DNA of 64,000 bases from JADFRG01 sp048054495. GTDB lineage: Bacteria > Chloroflexota > Anaerolineae > Anaerolineales > E44-bin32. Positions 16,225-25,063 of the stretch are shown here, in pieces; positions within the stretch are counted from its first letter, which is position 1, and each line of letters begins with the position of its first letter. A model generated the notes under the pieces. The model was not told the origin of the DNA. It worked only from the letters and a program-made list of their open reading frames with translations, and searched no databases. A program made the translations under genes and the position numbers. The DNA lies in the NCBI GenBank assembly GCA_048054495.1, contig JBGMQN010000113.1:25905-89904 (forward strand), read 5' to 3'.

Positions 16225-16300
16225 GCCCCCGTAGCTCAACGGATAGAGCACCGGCCTTCTAAGCCGTAGGTTGCACGTTCGAGTCGTGCCGGGGGCACCA
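16225..16300 (+). tRNA. tRNA-Arg (anticodon UCU) with encoded CCA
   Basis: Acceptor stem GCCCCCG/CGGGGGC, D arm GCTC/GAGC, anticodon stem ACGGC-type with loop CTTCTAA (anticodon TCT), and T arm GCACG-TTCGAGT-CGTGC. ACCA is encoded at 16297-16300. A TATAAG stretch near 16200 may be its -10. Confidence 0.95.
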
Positions 16301-16304
16301 CAAG

Positions 16305-16336
16305 CTAGGGGCTGCCCATACTGAGACAGCCCCTAG
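16305..16336 (+). terminator. Hairpin downstream of tRNA-Arg
   Basis: Perfect 10-bp stem CTAGGGGCTG/CAGCCCCTAG with a 12-base loop, starting 4 bases after the CCA. No U-run follows, so it may be a processing signal or a weak terminator. Confidence 0.5.
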
Positions 16337-16361
16337 CCGTAAACCATTCCTTCTTGAAGAC

Positions 16362-16550
16362 CTACAGTTGCGGCGGAAGATCCTCGAGAACCGATTCATC
16401 GACCGCCGTGAAAGCGCGCGCGATTGCCTTGTCTATCCAATCTCGGTTGATCTGCTGCTCCTGCCCCTTGAGACAACTGCCAAGATAGGCAGCGGTCAAT
16501 AGTGATCCGATTAAGGCTCCTATCACCATTCCAACGAGGACAACACTCAT
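16362..16550 (-). CDS. Small membrane-anchored protein, 62 aa
   Basis: One N-terminal membrane segment (VVLVGMVIGALIGSLLTAAYL), then a charged tail (QINRDWIDKAIARAF) probably in the cytoplasm. A GGAGG stands 8 bases before the ATG, which supports real translation. No family was recognised. It lies convergent to the tRNA-Arg gene and downstream of the TPR-like small gene on the same strand. Confidence 0.6.
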   Translation of the reverse strand: MSVVLVGMVIGALIGSLLTAAYLGSCLKGQEQQINRDWIDKAIARAFTAVDESVLEDLPPQL

Positions 16551-16627
16551 CTATATCCCTCCACTCTGTGCCCCGATCCGCCCCAATTGGATCCGGTTCC
16601 AACTGCGTTCTTGCTTCGAGTGTTCAG

Positions 16628-16828
16628 CTAGGCAGGGATGCGGGAGGCCCGGCGGTAGCACTCGTCGCGGGCTTCCTCCTCGTTAACGCAGGCCGCGAGC
16701 CATACCCATGCCAGGCGATTGTTGGGTTCTTCCCGCACTACCCAGCTCAATGTGGCCCGTCCCTGACCGAGGTCTCCCTGTTGAATAGCCTCTACGGCGG
16801 ATGAGATCGCTTCTTCGATGGGTTTCAT
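16628..16828 (-). CDS. Small tetratricopeptide-like protein, 66 aa
   Basis: Contains one TPR-like helical hairpin (AISSAVEAIQQGDLGQGRATL and then NNRLAWVWLAACV), in which the pattern W-x-x-x-A and the NxxAW step are typical of TPR units in Chloroflexota proteins. No clear ribosome site precedes the ATG. It may be a stand-alone adaptor or a remnant of a longer TPR protein. UvrB lies upstream on the same strand. Confidence 0.5.
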   Translation of the reverse strand: MKPIEEAISSAVEAIQQGDLGQGRATLSWVVREEPNNRLAWVWLAACVNEEEARDECYRRASRIPA

Positions 16829-16909
16829 TTGCTGTCAGAGCGCACTTCGAAGGTGCCTTCCTGACAATCATCCTAGCAGTCCCCATCGGTTCCCTCACTA
16901 ACGATCCCC

Positions 16910-18949
16910 TTACAGTTCCGGCTCGATTTCGCCGGCCATCATGCGCACCCGCTGCCAGGGTGGAAGGTCGTCCATCTCGGCCAGAGTCTGTCGGAGCTCG
17001 AAGATCTGATCCCTGATTGCGGCAGCCTTCTCGAATTCTAGCGATTCTGCTGCGCTCCGCATTTGCTTTTCCAACTCCCGTATCAGCCTGGCCAACTCGT
17101 CTCGCGGCATATCCAGTGGAGCAGTGGCACGGTACTCCGCCTGCTGCTCGGCCACCGCGAACTGATCCGTGAGGTCGCGCACCGCCTTAACGATACTGAC
17201 CGGCTCGATGCCGTGCTCCTCATTGAACTTGATTTGCTTTTCGCGCCGGCGATTGGTTTCGTCGATGGCGGCCTTCATGGAATCCGTCATCACATCGGCA
17301 TACATGATGACCCTACCCTCTACGTGTCGGGAGGCCCTTCCGGTAGTCTGAATCAGTGAGGTCGTGGACCGCAGAAATCCTTCCTTGTCCGCATCCAGGA
17401 TGGCTACCAGGGAAACCTCCGGAAGATCAAGGCCTTCGCGGAGAAGATTGATCCCTACAACCACATCAAAAACGCCGAGCCTGAGATCACGCAGTATCCC
17501 AACCCGGTCGAGCGTGTCGATCTCCGAATGCAGGTAGTGCACTTTGATACCGAGCTCCAGCAGATAATCGGAGAGATCCTCTGCCATCCGCTTGGTCAGG
17601 GTGGTGACTAATGTGCGTTGTCCGATCTCGGTCCGCTGCTTGATCTCACCCACCAGGTCATCAATTTGCCCCTCGACCGGCCGTACTTCTACCTCCGGGT
17701 CGACCAGCCCAGTGGGACGGATGATCTGCTCAACGACTTGGCTCGTTGCTTCAAGTTCATAGGGTCCGGGCGTGGCGGAGGTGTACAAGACCTGCCCCGT
17801 GCGGGCCGTGAACTCATCAAACGCAAGCGGGCGATTGTCTATGGCAGACGGCAGACGGAACCCATATTCCACCAGGGTTTCCTTCCGGGATCGGTCGCCG
17901 GCGTACATGCCTCCAATTTGGGGGATGGTCATGTGGCTCTCGTCGATGACGAGCAGAAAGTCAGGGGGAAAATAGTCGATCAAGGTCCAGGGCGGCGATC
18001 CGGCCGGTCTCTGGTCTAAATGCCGAGAGTAGTTCTCGATACCGGAGCAGTAGCCGACCTCTCGCAGCATCTCCAGGTCGTAGTTCGTACGCTGCTCCAA
18101 TCGCTGGGCCTCCAGGTGTTTATCCTGCTTTTTGAGTTGCAGGAGGTGGCTGGATAGCTCCTCTTCGATGTCGTGGATCGCGGCCTGGAGCTTCTCTGCT
18201 TCGGTGATGAAGTGCTTGGCGGGGAAAATGTCGATGGCCTCCCTCTCGGCAATCAGCTCACCCGTGAGGATGTCAAACTGTGCGATGCGTTCCAGCTCGT
18301 CGCCGAAGAAGCCGATCCGTAATCCGCGCTCCTCGTAGGCTGGGACAACCTCGAGGGTGTCCCCGCGCACCCGAAAAGTGCCCGGGCTGAGCTGCATGTC
18401 ATTGCGAGAATAGTGGCTTTCAACGAGTTGGCGCAGCAATGCTTCCCGCCGGTAGACACTGCCTTTCTCCAGGTGAATCACGATACGACCATAGGCCTCC
18501 GGGTTCCCGATGCCATAGATGCAGGATACCGAAGCCACTACCACTACGTCACGTCGAGCAATGACGGAGGCAGTCGCCGACAATCTCAACCGCTCGATTT
18601 CCTCGTTGACATCGGTTTCCTTCTCGATGTACAGATCATGCTTGGGTACGTAGGCTTCTGGCTGGTAATAGTCGTAGTAGGAGACGAAGTACTCGACCGC
18701 ATTTTCTGGAAAGAAATCCTTGAACTCGGCGTACAGCTGTGCGCCCAGTGTCTTGTTATGTACGATCACCAGGGTCGGGCGTTGCTGCTCAGCGATCACG
18801 CTCGCCACGGTGAAGGTTTTGCCCGTCCCGGTTGCGCCGAGTAGGACCTGATGTTCGAACCCATCATTCAAGCCCTTATTGAGTTGCGCGATGGCCTGCG
18901 GCTGGTCTCCCATGGCTTGATAGGGGGCGCGCAGCTTGAATTCAGACAT
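16910..18949 (-). CDS. uvrB: Excinuclease ABC subunit B
   Basis: Predicted 679 aa, full length. The N-terminal Walker A is GATGTGKT near residue 39. The beta-hairpin region has SYYDYYQPEAYVP, the Walker B-like DESH follows, and the helicase C-terminal motifs GLDLPEV and QTTGRASRH are intact. The C-terminal UVR domain (EFEKAAAIRDQI) binds UvrC. UvrB is the damage-verifying helicase of nucleotide excision repair, loaded by UvrA and handing over to UvrC. AAGGAG is found about 14 bases before the ATG. No uvrA or uvrC is in the window. Confidence 0.97.
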   Translation of the reverse strand: MSEFKLRAPYQAMGDQPQAIAQLNKGLNDGFEHQVLLGATGTGKTFTVASVIAEQQRPTLVIVHNKTLGAQLYAEFKDFFPENAVEYFVSYYDYYQPEAYVPKHDLYIEKETDVNEEIERLRLSATASVIARRDVVVVASVSCIYGIGNPEAYGRIVIHLEKGSVYRREALLRQLVESHYSRNDMQLSPGTFRVRGDTLEVVPAYEERGLRIGFFGDELERIAQFDILTGELIAEREAIDIFPAKHFITEAEKLQAAIHDIEEELSSHLLQLKKQDKHLEAQRLEQRTNYDLEMLREVGYCSGIENYSRHLDQRPAGSPPWTLIDYFPPDFLLVIDESHMTIPQIGGMYAGDRSRKETLVEYGFRLPSAIDNRPLAFDEFTARTGQVLYTSATPGPYELEATSQVVEQIIRPTGLVDPEVEVRPVEGQIDDLVGEIKQRTEIGQRTLVTTLTKRMAEDLSDYLLELGIKVHYLHSEIDTLDRVGILRDLRLGVFDVVVGINLLREGLDLPEVSLVAILDADKEGFLRSTTSLIQTTGRASRHVEGRVIMYADVMTDSMKAAIDETNRRREKQIKFNEEHGIEPVSIVKAVRDLTDQFAVAEQQAEYRATAPLDMPRDELARLIRELEKQMRSAAESLEFEKAAAIRDQIFELRQTLAEMDDLPPWQRVRMMAGEIEPEL

Positions 18950-19063
18950 CTCGAGCGGTCGCTCCTTTAGAACCCGACTCTTGTGTACCCCTTGTATTGC
19001 GCATAGACATAACTATTTGGACCTTCATAAGGGGGATATGGGGCCCTCGATGTTCCAGATCAT

Positions 19064-20134
19064 TCATCCCTGTTCAACATAGATTGGGTTGCTGTAAATC
19101 CAGGGTATTGCAGCACCCCCGGCGCGGCGGAGTGCAGCTTCCACGCGGTAGGCGCCGGGTTCGCGGACGGAATGCACGCCGTGCTGGGCGGCAGGCCATT
19201 CCCGAACCACTCGACCTTCACGGATGATTCGAATCTGCGCGATTTGCGGAGTACTCACCTGTAACGTTGCGCCCAGACGGTACCGGAGGCGGTCGCCCAT
19301 GATCGCCTTGCCGTGTTCGGCATGTGCGCGGAACATGAATCCTCGCGCGCTGGCCGGGAGATCATACCCCACGAAGCAGCGCCCGCGCCCGAGAGCTCCC
19401 AGGAGGCGCATCCGATCTTCAGACGCCTCACCGGACAGGGGCTCATCGAGAAGCACGTGTGTGTTGACCGCCTTGAACAACCACTCGTATGGAAATATGG
19501 TTCGGCGGAGCGGGCCCAGTTGTATGGGCAGCGCATGGGCGTCGGCGTTTCCGATTGCCACGATGCGCTTCCCGGTGCCAAGTAAACGATCCCAGCGTTC
19601 CAGCAAGCTCTTTTCAGGCCCACGATGTATTCGCGAGGGAAACAGCCCGTAGAAGGCGGCATGTGCCCGAGAACGAAGCAAGCATTTGAAGGAAGTCATG
19701 AAGTTCCATATTTCAATTCCCGTGTAGCCCTCCACTTCCCAGTCGTCCCACGAAAGCTCCGGTTGATCAGATCGGGGGACCCCACAATCGTGCGGGTGGG
19801 CCAGGAAGGATAAACCCTCGCGCTTTCTGACCTCGTGGAGCAAGGTCTGAGGCCGATCCGCATATTGAGAGAGATCTTCCTCGGTACCATAAATCAGCAG
19901 GTGAGACCTCTCGGGAACGCGCTCAACATCGTGAACTTCCTCGCCAATGATCCGCAGAACGCGCTGAAAACCACGATAGAAGTAGCCTTCGAATTCAGTG
20001 GGCAGTGTGTTGTGGTCCGTGACTACGATAAAGTCCAGGCCGGCCTGTATCGCAGCATTCGCGACTTCGTCGTGCGTGCCATGCCCATCGGAGGTCGTCG
20101 TGTGCATATGCAGATTGCCGACGTACTCACGCAT
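19064..20134 (-). CDS. PHP-domain metal-dependent hydrolase
   Basis: Predicted 356 aa. The N-terminus NLHMHTTTSDG gives the first metal-binding His pair and Asp; VTDHNT, GEEVH, LAHPHD and GNADAH supply the rest of the trinuclear PHP site, so it should be active. The layout resembles CehA/McbA-like PHP proteins, which hydrolyse phosphoesters or related bonds. After about residue 280 there is a beta-rich domain. It diverges from polX, whose own C-terminus is also a PHP domain, but the two are otherwise unrelated. Confidence 0.85.
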   Translation of the reverse strand: MREYVGNLHMHTTTSDGHGTHDEVANAAIQAGLDFIVVTDHNTLPTEFEGYFYRGFQRVLRIIGEEVHDVERVPERSHLLIYGTEEDLSQYADRPQTLLHEVRKREGLSFLAHPHDCGVPRSDQPELSWDDWEVEGYTGIEIWNFMTSFKCLLRSRAHAAFYGLFPSRIHRGPEKSLLERWDRLLGTGKRIVAIGNADAHALPIQLGPLRRTIFPYEWLFKAVNTHVLLDEPLSGEASEDRMRLLGALGRGRCFVGYDLPASARGFMFRAHAEHGKAIMGDRLRYRLGATLQVSTPQIAQIRIIREGRVVREWPAAQHGVHSVREPGAYRVEAALRRAGGAAIPWIYSNPIYVEQG

Positions 20135-20231
20135 TCAACCCTCGAGTCATTGAACATAGCCAGATTGAGGGCCCGAAGCATATCATGGCAAGGCATCGCT
20201 TAGAATGTGACCCCCGAATCAAGGTGTGGGT

Positions 20232-21956
20232 ATGAACAACGCAGAGGTGGCGAAGGTCTTCGAAGATATCGCCGAACTCCTGGAGATTAAGGGCGAGAAG
20301 GTCTTCAAAGTCATCGCCTATCGCAGAGGGGCAGAATCCATCAGGAGTCTGGGCCGAGACATCAAAGCCATCTGGAAGGAGGGAACACTCGAAGGTATAC
20401 CGGGGGTAGGTAAGGCCATCGCCGAAAAGACCGACGAGCTGCTCCGTACGGGAAAATTGGAATACTACGAGAATCTCAAGTCCGAGATCCCCATCGGCCT
20501 GCTCGATATGTTGAAGGTGGGTGATGTCGGGCCCAAGAAGGCCGCCCGCTTTTGGAAAGAGCTTGACATCACATCGGTGGAGCAACTCGAAGCGGCCGCC
20601 AAGAACGGAGAGTTGAAAAATCTGCCAGGCATGGGGGCGAAGTCGGAAGCTCGCATTCTAGAAAGCATCGAGGCCTTGAAACGCCGGCAGACCGGCCGCA
20701 TGTCGATCGGTGTTGCCCTGCCGATCGCCGAGCAGCTACTGGGGGAGCTGCGCCGGCATCCAATGGTCAAGGCCGCCGAGACCGCCGGCAGCTTACGCCG
20801 GATGCGGGAGACCGTAGGGGACCTGGATCTGCTGGTATCAACCGATCACCCTGAGGAAGTGATGCAGGCCTTCGTGGAGCTGCCAATCGTTGGTCGAGTG
20901 CGAGGGAAGGGCGCAGTGAAGACCAGCGTGGAGCTTATCGACGGTGTACGCGTCCAAGTTTGGACGCATCCCTCGGAACGTTTCGGAACCGCCTTGCAGT
21001 ACGCTACAGGATCTAAGGACCACAACGTCCGACTGCGGGAGCTGGCCCTTTCCAAGGGGTTTTCGCTCTCTGATCAGGCCTTCAAGCTGGAGGATGGCGC
21101 GGAAATTACCGTAGCCACTGAAGCAGAGGTCTACGAGAAGCTCGGCCTACCGTGGATTGTGCCAGAAATGCGGGAAGACCGTGGCGAGATACAGGCTGCT
21201 CAGAACGGAAACCTCCCGAAGCTTCTTGAAGTCAAGGATCTCAAGGGCGAGCTGCATGCACACACCACCTGGAGTGATGGCAAAAACTCAATCGAAGAGA
21301 TGGTCCAGGCGGCCATGAAGGAAGGTCACAAATACCTGGCCATTACAGATCACTCCCAGAGCCTGGGCATTGCCAATGGCCTGACGGTGAAACGCGTAGA
21401 GAATCAGAGCAAAGAGATTGTGCAGGCTCGCCAAGGACTGAAGAAGAATTTCGTCCTGTTGCACGGCACAGAAATGGAGATCCTGGCGGATGGCAGCCTC
21501 GACTACCCGGATGAGGTTTTGGCCAAGTTCGATCTTGTCATCGCCTCCATTCACACCTCGCTGCGTCAGCCGCGCAAGCAGGTGACTGAAAGGATGTTGA
21601 ATGCCATCCGGAATCCCCATGTCGACATGATTGCCCACCCCTCGGGGCGCTTGATCGGAAAACGAGAGCCGGCCGATTTGGATATGGACCGAATCCTGGA
21701 GGCGGCCCTTGAGCACAGTGTCATCCTGGAGATCAACGCAAATCCGGAACGGCTCGATCTAAATGATATTTACGCGCGGCGTGCGGCCGAGATGGGAATT
21801 CCACTGGCCATAAATACCGATGCTCACCGTCCGGAGCACCTGGCCTTTCGCGGCTTCGGCGTGGGAGTCGCCCGGCGTGCGTGGGTCACTTCAAAGCAGG
21901 TCGTCAATTGCTGGACCGCCGCACGAATACAGAAATGGCTCAAAGCGCGCGGCTAG
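20232..21956 (+). CDS. polX: Bacterial family X DNA polymerase/3'-5' exonuclease
   Basis: Predicted 574 aa. The N-terminal helix-hairpin-helix and fingers region carries IPGVGKAIAEKTDELLRTGK. The polymerase palm follows: AGSLRRMRETVGDLDLLVS holds the catalytic Asp pair, and the third Asp position lies near the VRVQVWTH strand. The C-terminal PHP domain (from about 340) begins ELHAHTTWSDG and includes ITDHSQS and NTDAHRP, giving nuclease activity. PolX fills short gaps in base-excision or end-joining repair. ATG 20232 is preferred, with AAGG 7 bases upstream; an in-frame GTG lies at 20226. Confidence 0.94.
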   Translation: MNNAEVAKVFEDIAELLEIKGEKVFKVIAYRRGAESIRSLGRDIKAIWKEGTLEGIPGVGKAIAEKTDELLRTGKLEYYENLKSEIPIGLLDMLKVGDVGPKKAARFWKELDITSVEQLEAAAKNGELKNLPGMGAKSEARILESIEALKRRQTGRMSIGVALPIAEQLLGELRRHPMVKAAETAGSLRRMRETVGDLDLLVSTDHPEEVMQAFVELPIVGRVRGKGAVKTSVELIDGVRVQVWTHPSERFGTALQYATGSKDHNVRLRELALSKGFSLSDQAFKLEDGAEITVATEAEVYEKLGLPWIVPEMREDRGEIQAAQNGNLPKLLEVKDLKGELHAHTTWSDGKNSIEEMVQAAMKEGHKYLAITDHSQSLGIANGLTVKRVENQSKEIVQARQGLKKNFVLLHGTEMEILADGSLDYPDEVLAKFDLVIASIHTSLRQPRKQVTERMLNAIRNPHVDMIAHPSGRLIGKREPADLDMDRILEAALEHSVILEINANPERLDLNDIYARRAAEMGIPLAINTDAHRPEHLAFRGFGVGVARRAWVTSKQVVNCWTAARIQKWLKARG

Positions 21957-22012
21957 CGCAACCCTTCGGCAGCCTGTGGGGTTAATTAGGTAGCCGCCGA
22001 TGAGATACACCC

Positions 22013-22861
22013 ATGGCGAAAACCGCATTTGTGACGGACAGCACGGCATATATTCCATCCAGCCTGGTCAAGCAGTTCGATATAACGGTGATCCCCCAGG
22101 TCCTGATCTGGGATGAACAGACGCTGCTCGACGGCATCGATATTCAGCCGACTGCTTTCTACGAACGGCTGAGGGATTCAAAGACGATGCCAACAACCTC
22201 ACAGGCAACTATTGGTGCCTTCAAGGAAGTATTCGAGCCTCTGGTTGAGGCGGGGCGACCCGTTCTGGCCCTGCTCGTCTCAGACAAACTCTCCGGCACG
22301 ATCCAATCTGCAGAACAGGCCAAGGCTTCGTTTCCGGAGGCGACGATCGTAACGATCGATTCGGAAGCGACCGCGATGGCGATGGGCTTTCAGGTGCTGG
22401 CCGCGGCCCGCGCCGCGCGGAAGGGGAAATCCTTCGAAGAAGTAACAGAGATCGCCAGGCAAGCCAAACACCGAACGGGAGTGGTGTTCGTCGTGGACAC
22501 ACTCGAGTTTCTGCACCGCGGCGGCCGGATTGGCGGCGCCTCCCGCTTGCTAGGCACGGCCTTGAACCTGAAACCGATCCTGGAGCTTCAGGAGGGAGTG
22601 ATCGATGCGGTGGACCGGGTCCGCACTCGCTCCAAGGCGCAAGCCAGATTGCTCGACCTGCTAGAGAAAAGGATCGACCGGCGTCCCAACCTGCGCCTCG
22701 CCGTGCTGCATGCGGCGGCCGAGCAGCAGGCGCGTGATCTGCTGGAGGTCGCGGCGAATCGCTTCAATCCAATTGAGACCGTGTTTTCGGAGGTCAGCCC
22801 CGTTGTTGGGACCCACATAGGGCCGGGGGCTCTTGCTTTGTGTTACTCGGTCGAGTCCTGA
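22013..22861 (+). CDS. DegV-family fatty-acid-binding protein
   Basis: Predicted 282 aa. The opening VTDSTAYIPSSL and the TSQATIGAFKEVFEPL stretch are diagnostic of DegV. The lipid-head-binding Ser/Thr in VSDKLSGT and the EFLHRGGRIGGASRLLG segment are present. DegV (FakB) proteins bind fatty acids and present them to the kinase FakA. No FakA gene is next to it. The following 408 bases carry no gene. Confidence 0.92.
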   Translation: MAKTAFVTDSTAYIPSSLVKQFDITVIPQVLIWDEQTLLDGIDIQPTAFYERLRDSKTMPTTSQATIGAFKEVFEPLVEAGRPVLALLVSDKLSGTIQSAEQAKASFPEATIVTIDSEATAMAMGFQVLAAARAARKGKSFEEVTEIARQAKHRTGVVFVVDTLEFLHRGGRIGGASRLLGTALNLKPILELQEGVIDAVDRVRTRSKAQARLLDLLEKRIDRRPNLRLAVLHAAAEQQARDLLEVAANRFNPIETVFSEVSPVVGTHIGPGALALCYSVES

Positions 22862-23269
22862 ACAACCTCCCTCGCCTCACGCAACAGGACCGCCAAGCCA
22901 TCCAGGGAGGGTCATGCTGGCTCTGCACTTTCATATTGGCGCTCCTCAGTATTCAGATGGCGCTTGGAGACCACCCAAGGAACGGCGATCGATTCACAGG
23001 AGGCGGATAGTGTAAACTAATCCGATGCGGTGCATCGGTCTACTGCCACCGACTTCGCAACTACTGATTAGGCGTAAGCCGATTAGCGACTCCCCACTGC
23101 AGCGAGCAATCATCCAATTCAGGAACTCACCGACCTTCGGGCCGGCAAACAATTCGTGATACGGAACAAATCGAGTTCACCTATCAAGGGAGTTATGTCG
23201 GGATAGCGAGCACGTATAGCCGAAGCGGATTGGATATTCCAAGATCCGACCGGAGGGAGGAGGAGCAAG
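22862..23269. other. Intergenic stretch with a small perfect hairpin
   Basis: No coding frame is convincing over about 408 bases. A perfect 7-bp hairpin CCGATGC-GGT-GCATCGG lies at about 23023-23039, preceded by a TAAACT-like element near 23012. A GGC-GTAA-GCC hairpin follows near 23070. It could be a leader for the ACT gene, but I recognise no riboswitch class. Confidence 0.3.
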
Positions 23270-23659
23270 ATCGCAATCGAATTCACCATAACGCTCGAGA
23301 ATCAACCCGGCCAGCTGGCAAGCCTATCGAAGTCCCTGGGTGAAGCGGGTGTCAATATTCGAGCACTCTCTGGCACGGTTTGCGAAGGAAAAGGCATCCT
23401 CAAGTTGCTGACCAGCGACGAAGATTCAACCCGCGCCAAGCTCGAGGAATTAGGACTCCCGTTCGAAGAGCAGGAGATCCTTACTGTAACTATGCCCGAT
23501 CGGCCTGGCCAGCTCGGCGATTTCGCCGAGATGCTCGGAGAAGCCGACATCAACATCGAGACGATTTTTGTGATCGATACCGCTGCCGGATTCACGGAGC
23601 TTGCGATCGGAGTCGACAAGATCGAAGAAGCAAAGACGCTCCCGCTGGGACAGTTCTGA
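23270..23659 (+). CDS. ACT-domain protein with no canonical start codon
   Basis: Two tandem ACT domains (about 129 aa): the first from ITLENQPGQLASLSKSLGEA, the second from VTMPDRPGQLGDFAEMLGEA. ACT domains bind amino acids or similar ligands and are typically regulatory. The frame is closed by TAG at 23204-23206, and no ATG, GTG or TTG occurs before the first domain. The ribosome site AGGAGG (23258-23263) is 6 bases from an ATC codon at 23270, so AUC may be the initiator. A single-base error in an ATG is the other reading. The internal TTG at 23405 would delete the first domain. Confidence 0.72.
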   Translation: MAIEFTITLENQPGQLASLSKSLGEAGVNIRALSGTVCEGKGILKLLTSDEDSTRAKLEELGLPFEEQEILTVTMPDRPGQLGDFAEMLGEADINIETIFVIDTAAGFTELAIGVDKIEEAKTLPLGQF

Positions 23660-23733
23660 GCGCACAATGCGCCTGTAGACTGTGGGATCGACCCAAAGCA
23701 CCATGACTGGGAGAATAGAAGATCGATAGGAGG

Positions 23734-23982
23734 ACGCTTGCGTGGCTTGCACTGGGGGGTAGCCTGCTGCTCTTCTTTCCTTGCGGCGTCTTCAACGGAA
23801 TTCTGGCCACCTTCGGCGCGGCGGCGTTGATGTTCCCGGGCATCGAGATTGGCATCACTGCAGCCGAGAATACATACTACGCTGGCCTATTTGGTGGACT
23901 GGCGTTGGCCGCGCTCATTTCTGGAGCGGTGCTCTTCATCTGGGGCTTGCGTACGCTGAGGCGGGAGCCGCCCACAAACTAG
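23734..23982 (+). pseudogene. Small two-helix membrane protein with an apparent frameshift at its start
   Basis: A coherent frame of about 82 codons, ending TAG at 23980-23982, encodes two membrane helices (LGGSLLLFFPCGVFNGILAT and GLFGGLALAALISGAVLFI). AGGAGG sits at 23728-23733 but no start codon is in frame. The TTG at 23738 lies one frame off and joins the frame only if the six-G run at 23754-23759 had seven Gs. Most likely a sequencing indel or a recent lesion. Confidence 0.45.
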
Positions 23983-24026
23983 CGCGTCCGATTCCGGCGA
24001 ACGGCAACTTATAGAATTCATGGGCG

Positions 24027-24313
24027 GTGAAGGTCTTCTTCGGTATTGCTGCAGCGGTATTCATTGCTAATGCCGCTGGTCGGCCTGGGAGCGCTCCTAT
24101 TCATCGGAGTGGCTTTGGTGCTGGGTATTGGTCTGATCCAACGCACGCAAGCAAGCTCAGACGGCGTGGGTAGAACCGGGTCGCATGGCGTATGTATCGA
24201 TACTCCAGCCTGTACCTGGCTGGCAATATGGTGGCCCTTATGGCGGATGCCTTGATCATTGGCTGAGATCAGGCATATTCGGCTTTATTAATCGTAATGA
24301 TTGGAGAGTAGAA
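24027..24313 (+). pseudogene. Probable frameshifted small membrane protein
   Basis: A GTG at 24027, 9 bases after TAGAAT, starts a hydrophobic stretch (VFFGIAAAVFIA). From ATG 24070 the +1 frame continues hydrophobically (PLVGLGALLFIGVALVLGIG). A third frame from 24185 reads GWQYGGPYGG and runs into the STAS gene. Joined, these look like one short membrane protein broken by indels. Confidence 0.3.
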
Positions 24314-24646
24314 ATGGTTGAAACTGCCCAAATCGACAAGGTGGATGTTGTCAAGGCGGCCGGCAGGATCGATAGCCACACCACGCCTGAGCTAAAAGAG
24401 GCTTTTGATGGCCTCATGGATCAGAGTCGATACAAGCTGATATTCGACATGAGCGAGATCGACTTCCTCTCCAGCAGTGGGGTGTGGGTGCTACTTGAGA
24501 CTCAGAAGAGATGCCGCCGCCGCAACCGTGGGGATCTCGTCATAGCCAGCGCAAACGACAATATCCAGAAGACGCTTGATCTCGCAGGTCTCATGCACTT
24601 CATGAAAATGTACGAGGATGTTGATTCAGCGGTCGGCAGCTTCTAG
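24314..24646 (+). CDS. STAS-domain anti-anti-sigma factor (RsbV/SpoIIAA-like)
   Basis: Predicted 110 aa, one STAS domain. The phosphorylation site is in DFLSSSGVW, and GRIDSHTTPEL starts the nucleotide-proximal loop. GGAG stands 8 bases upstream of the ATG. In partner switching the unphosphorylated form binds the kinase and frees its sigma factor or other target. It is followed 9 bases later by the matching kinase gene, with the phosphatase gene convergent beyond. Confidence 0.9.
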   Translation: MVETAQIDKVDVVKAAGRIDSHTTPELKEAFDGLMDQSRYKLIFDMSEIDFLSSSGVWVLLETQKRCRRRNRGDLVIASANDNIQKTLDLAGLMHFMKMYEDVDSAVGSF

Positions 24647-24655
24647 CACCCAACG

Positions 24656-25063
24656 ATGCCCAAAGAGACCTTCGCGGCTCGATTCGAGAATTTGGCGCGG
24701 ATCTGCGAATTCGTCACAACCGTATGCAGGGAGGCCGGATTCGAGGAGGCCGACACCTATTGCATAGAACTCGCTACGAACGAAGCCTGCACCAATATTA
24801 TCGAATACGCCTATGCCGAGGGCGCGGAAGGAAGGATCGAGTGCTCGATCAAAGCGGACGAGAAAGGGGTCACCATCGTCTTACGAGATTGGGGAAGGCC
24901 ATTTGACGCGTGTGAAGTCCCTGAGAAGAACTTCGATGTCCCGCTGGAAGAGTTGGGCCCTCGAGGTGCCGGGTTGCGGCTGATGAGGGGTGCCGTGGAT
25001 GAAGTCGTATTTGAGCCGCTACCAGGCGAGGGGAATCGCCTGACGATCAGGAAGTTCCGCTAG
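24656..25063 (+). CDS. Anti-sigma-type serine kinase, HATPase_c_2 (RsbW-like)
   Basis: Predicted 135 aa. The GHKL ATPase boxes are visible: the N box ELATNEACTNIIEYAY, the G1 box RDWGRPFD and the G2 region GPRGAGLRLMRG. Such kinases phosphorylate STAS partners and bind sigma factors. It follows the STAS gene directly and ends in a 4-base overlap with the convergent PP2C phosphatase gene, so all three partner-switch components sit together. No sigma factor is nearby; the output may be a distant regulator. Confidence 0.9.
   Translation: MPKETFAARFENLARICEFVTTVCREAGFEEADTYCIELATNEACTNIIEYAYAEGAEGRIECSIKADEKGVTIVLRDWGRPFDACEVPEKNFDVPLEELGPRGAGLRLMRGAVDEVVFEPLPGEGNRLTIRKFR

Noticed and set aside
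22862..23269. Riboswitch before the ACT gene
   Set aside because: Hairpins are present but do not match a class I know.
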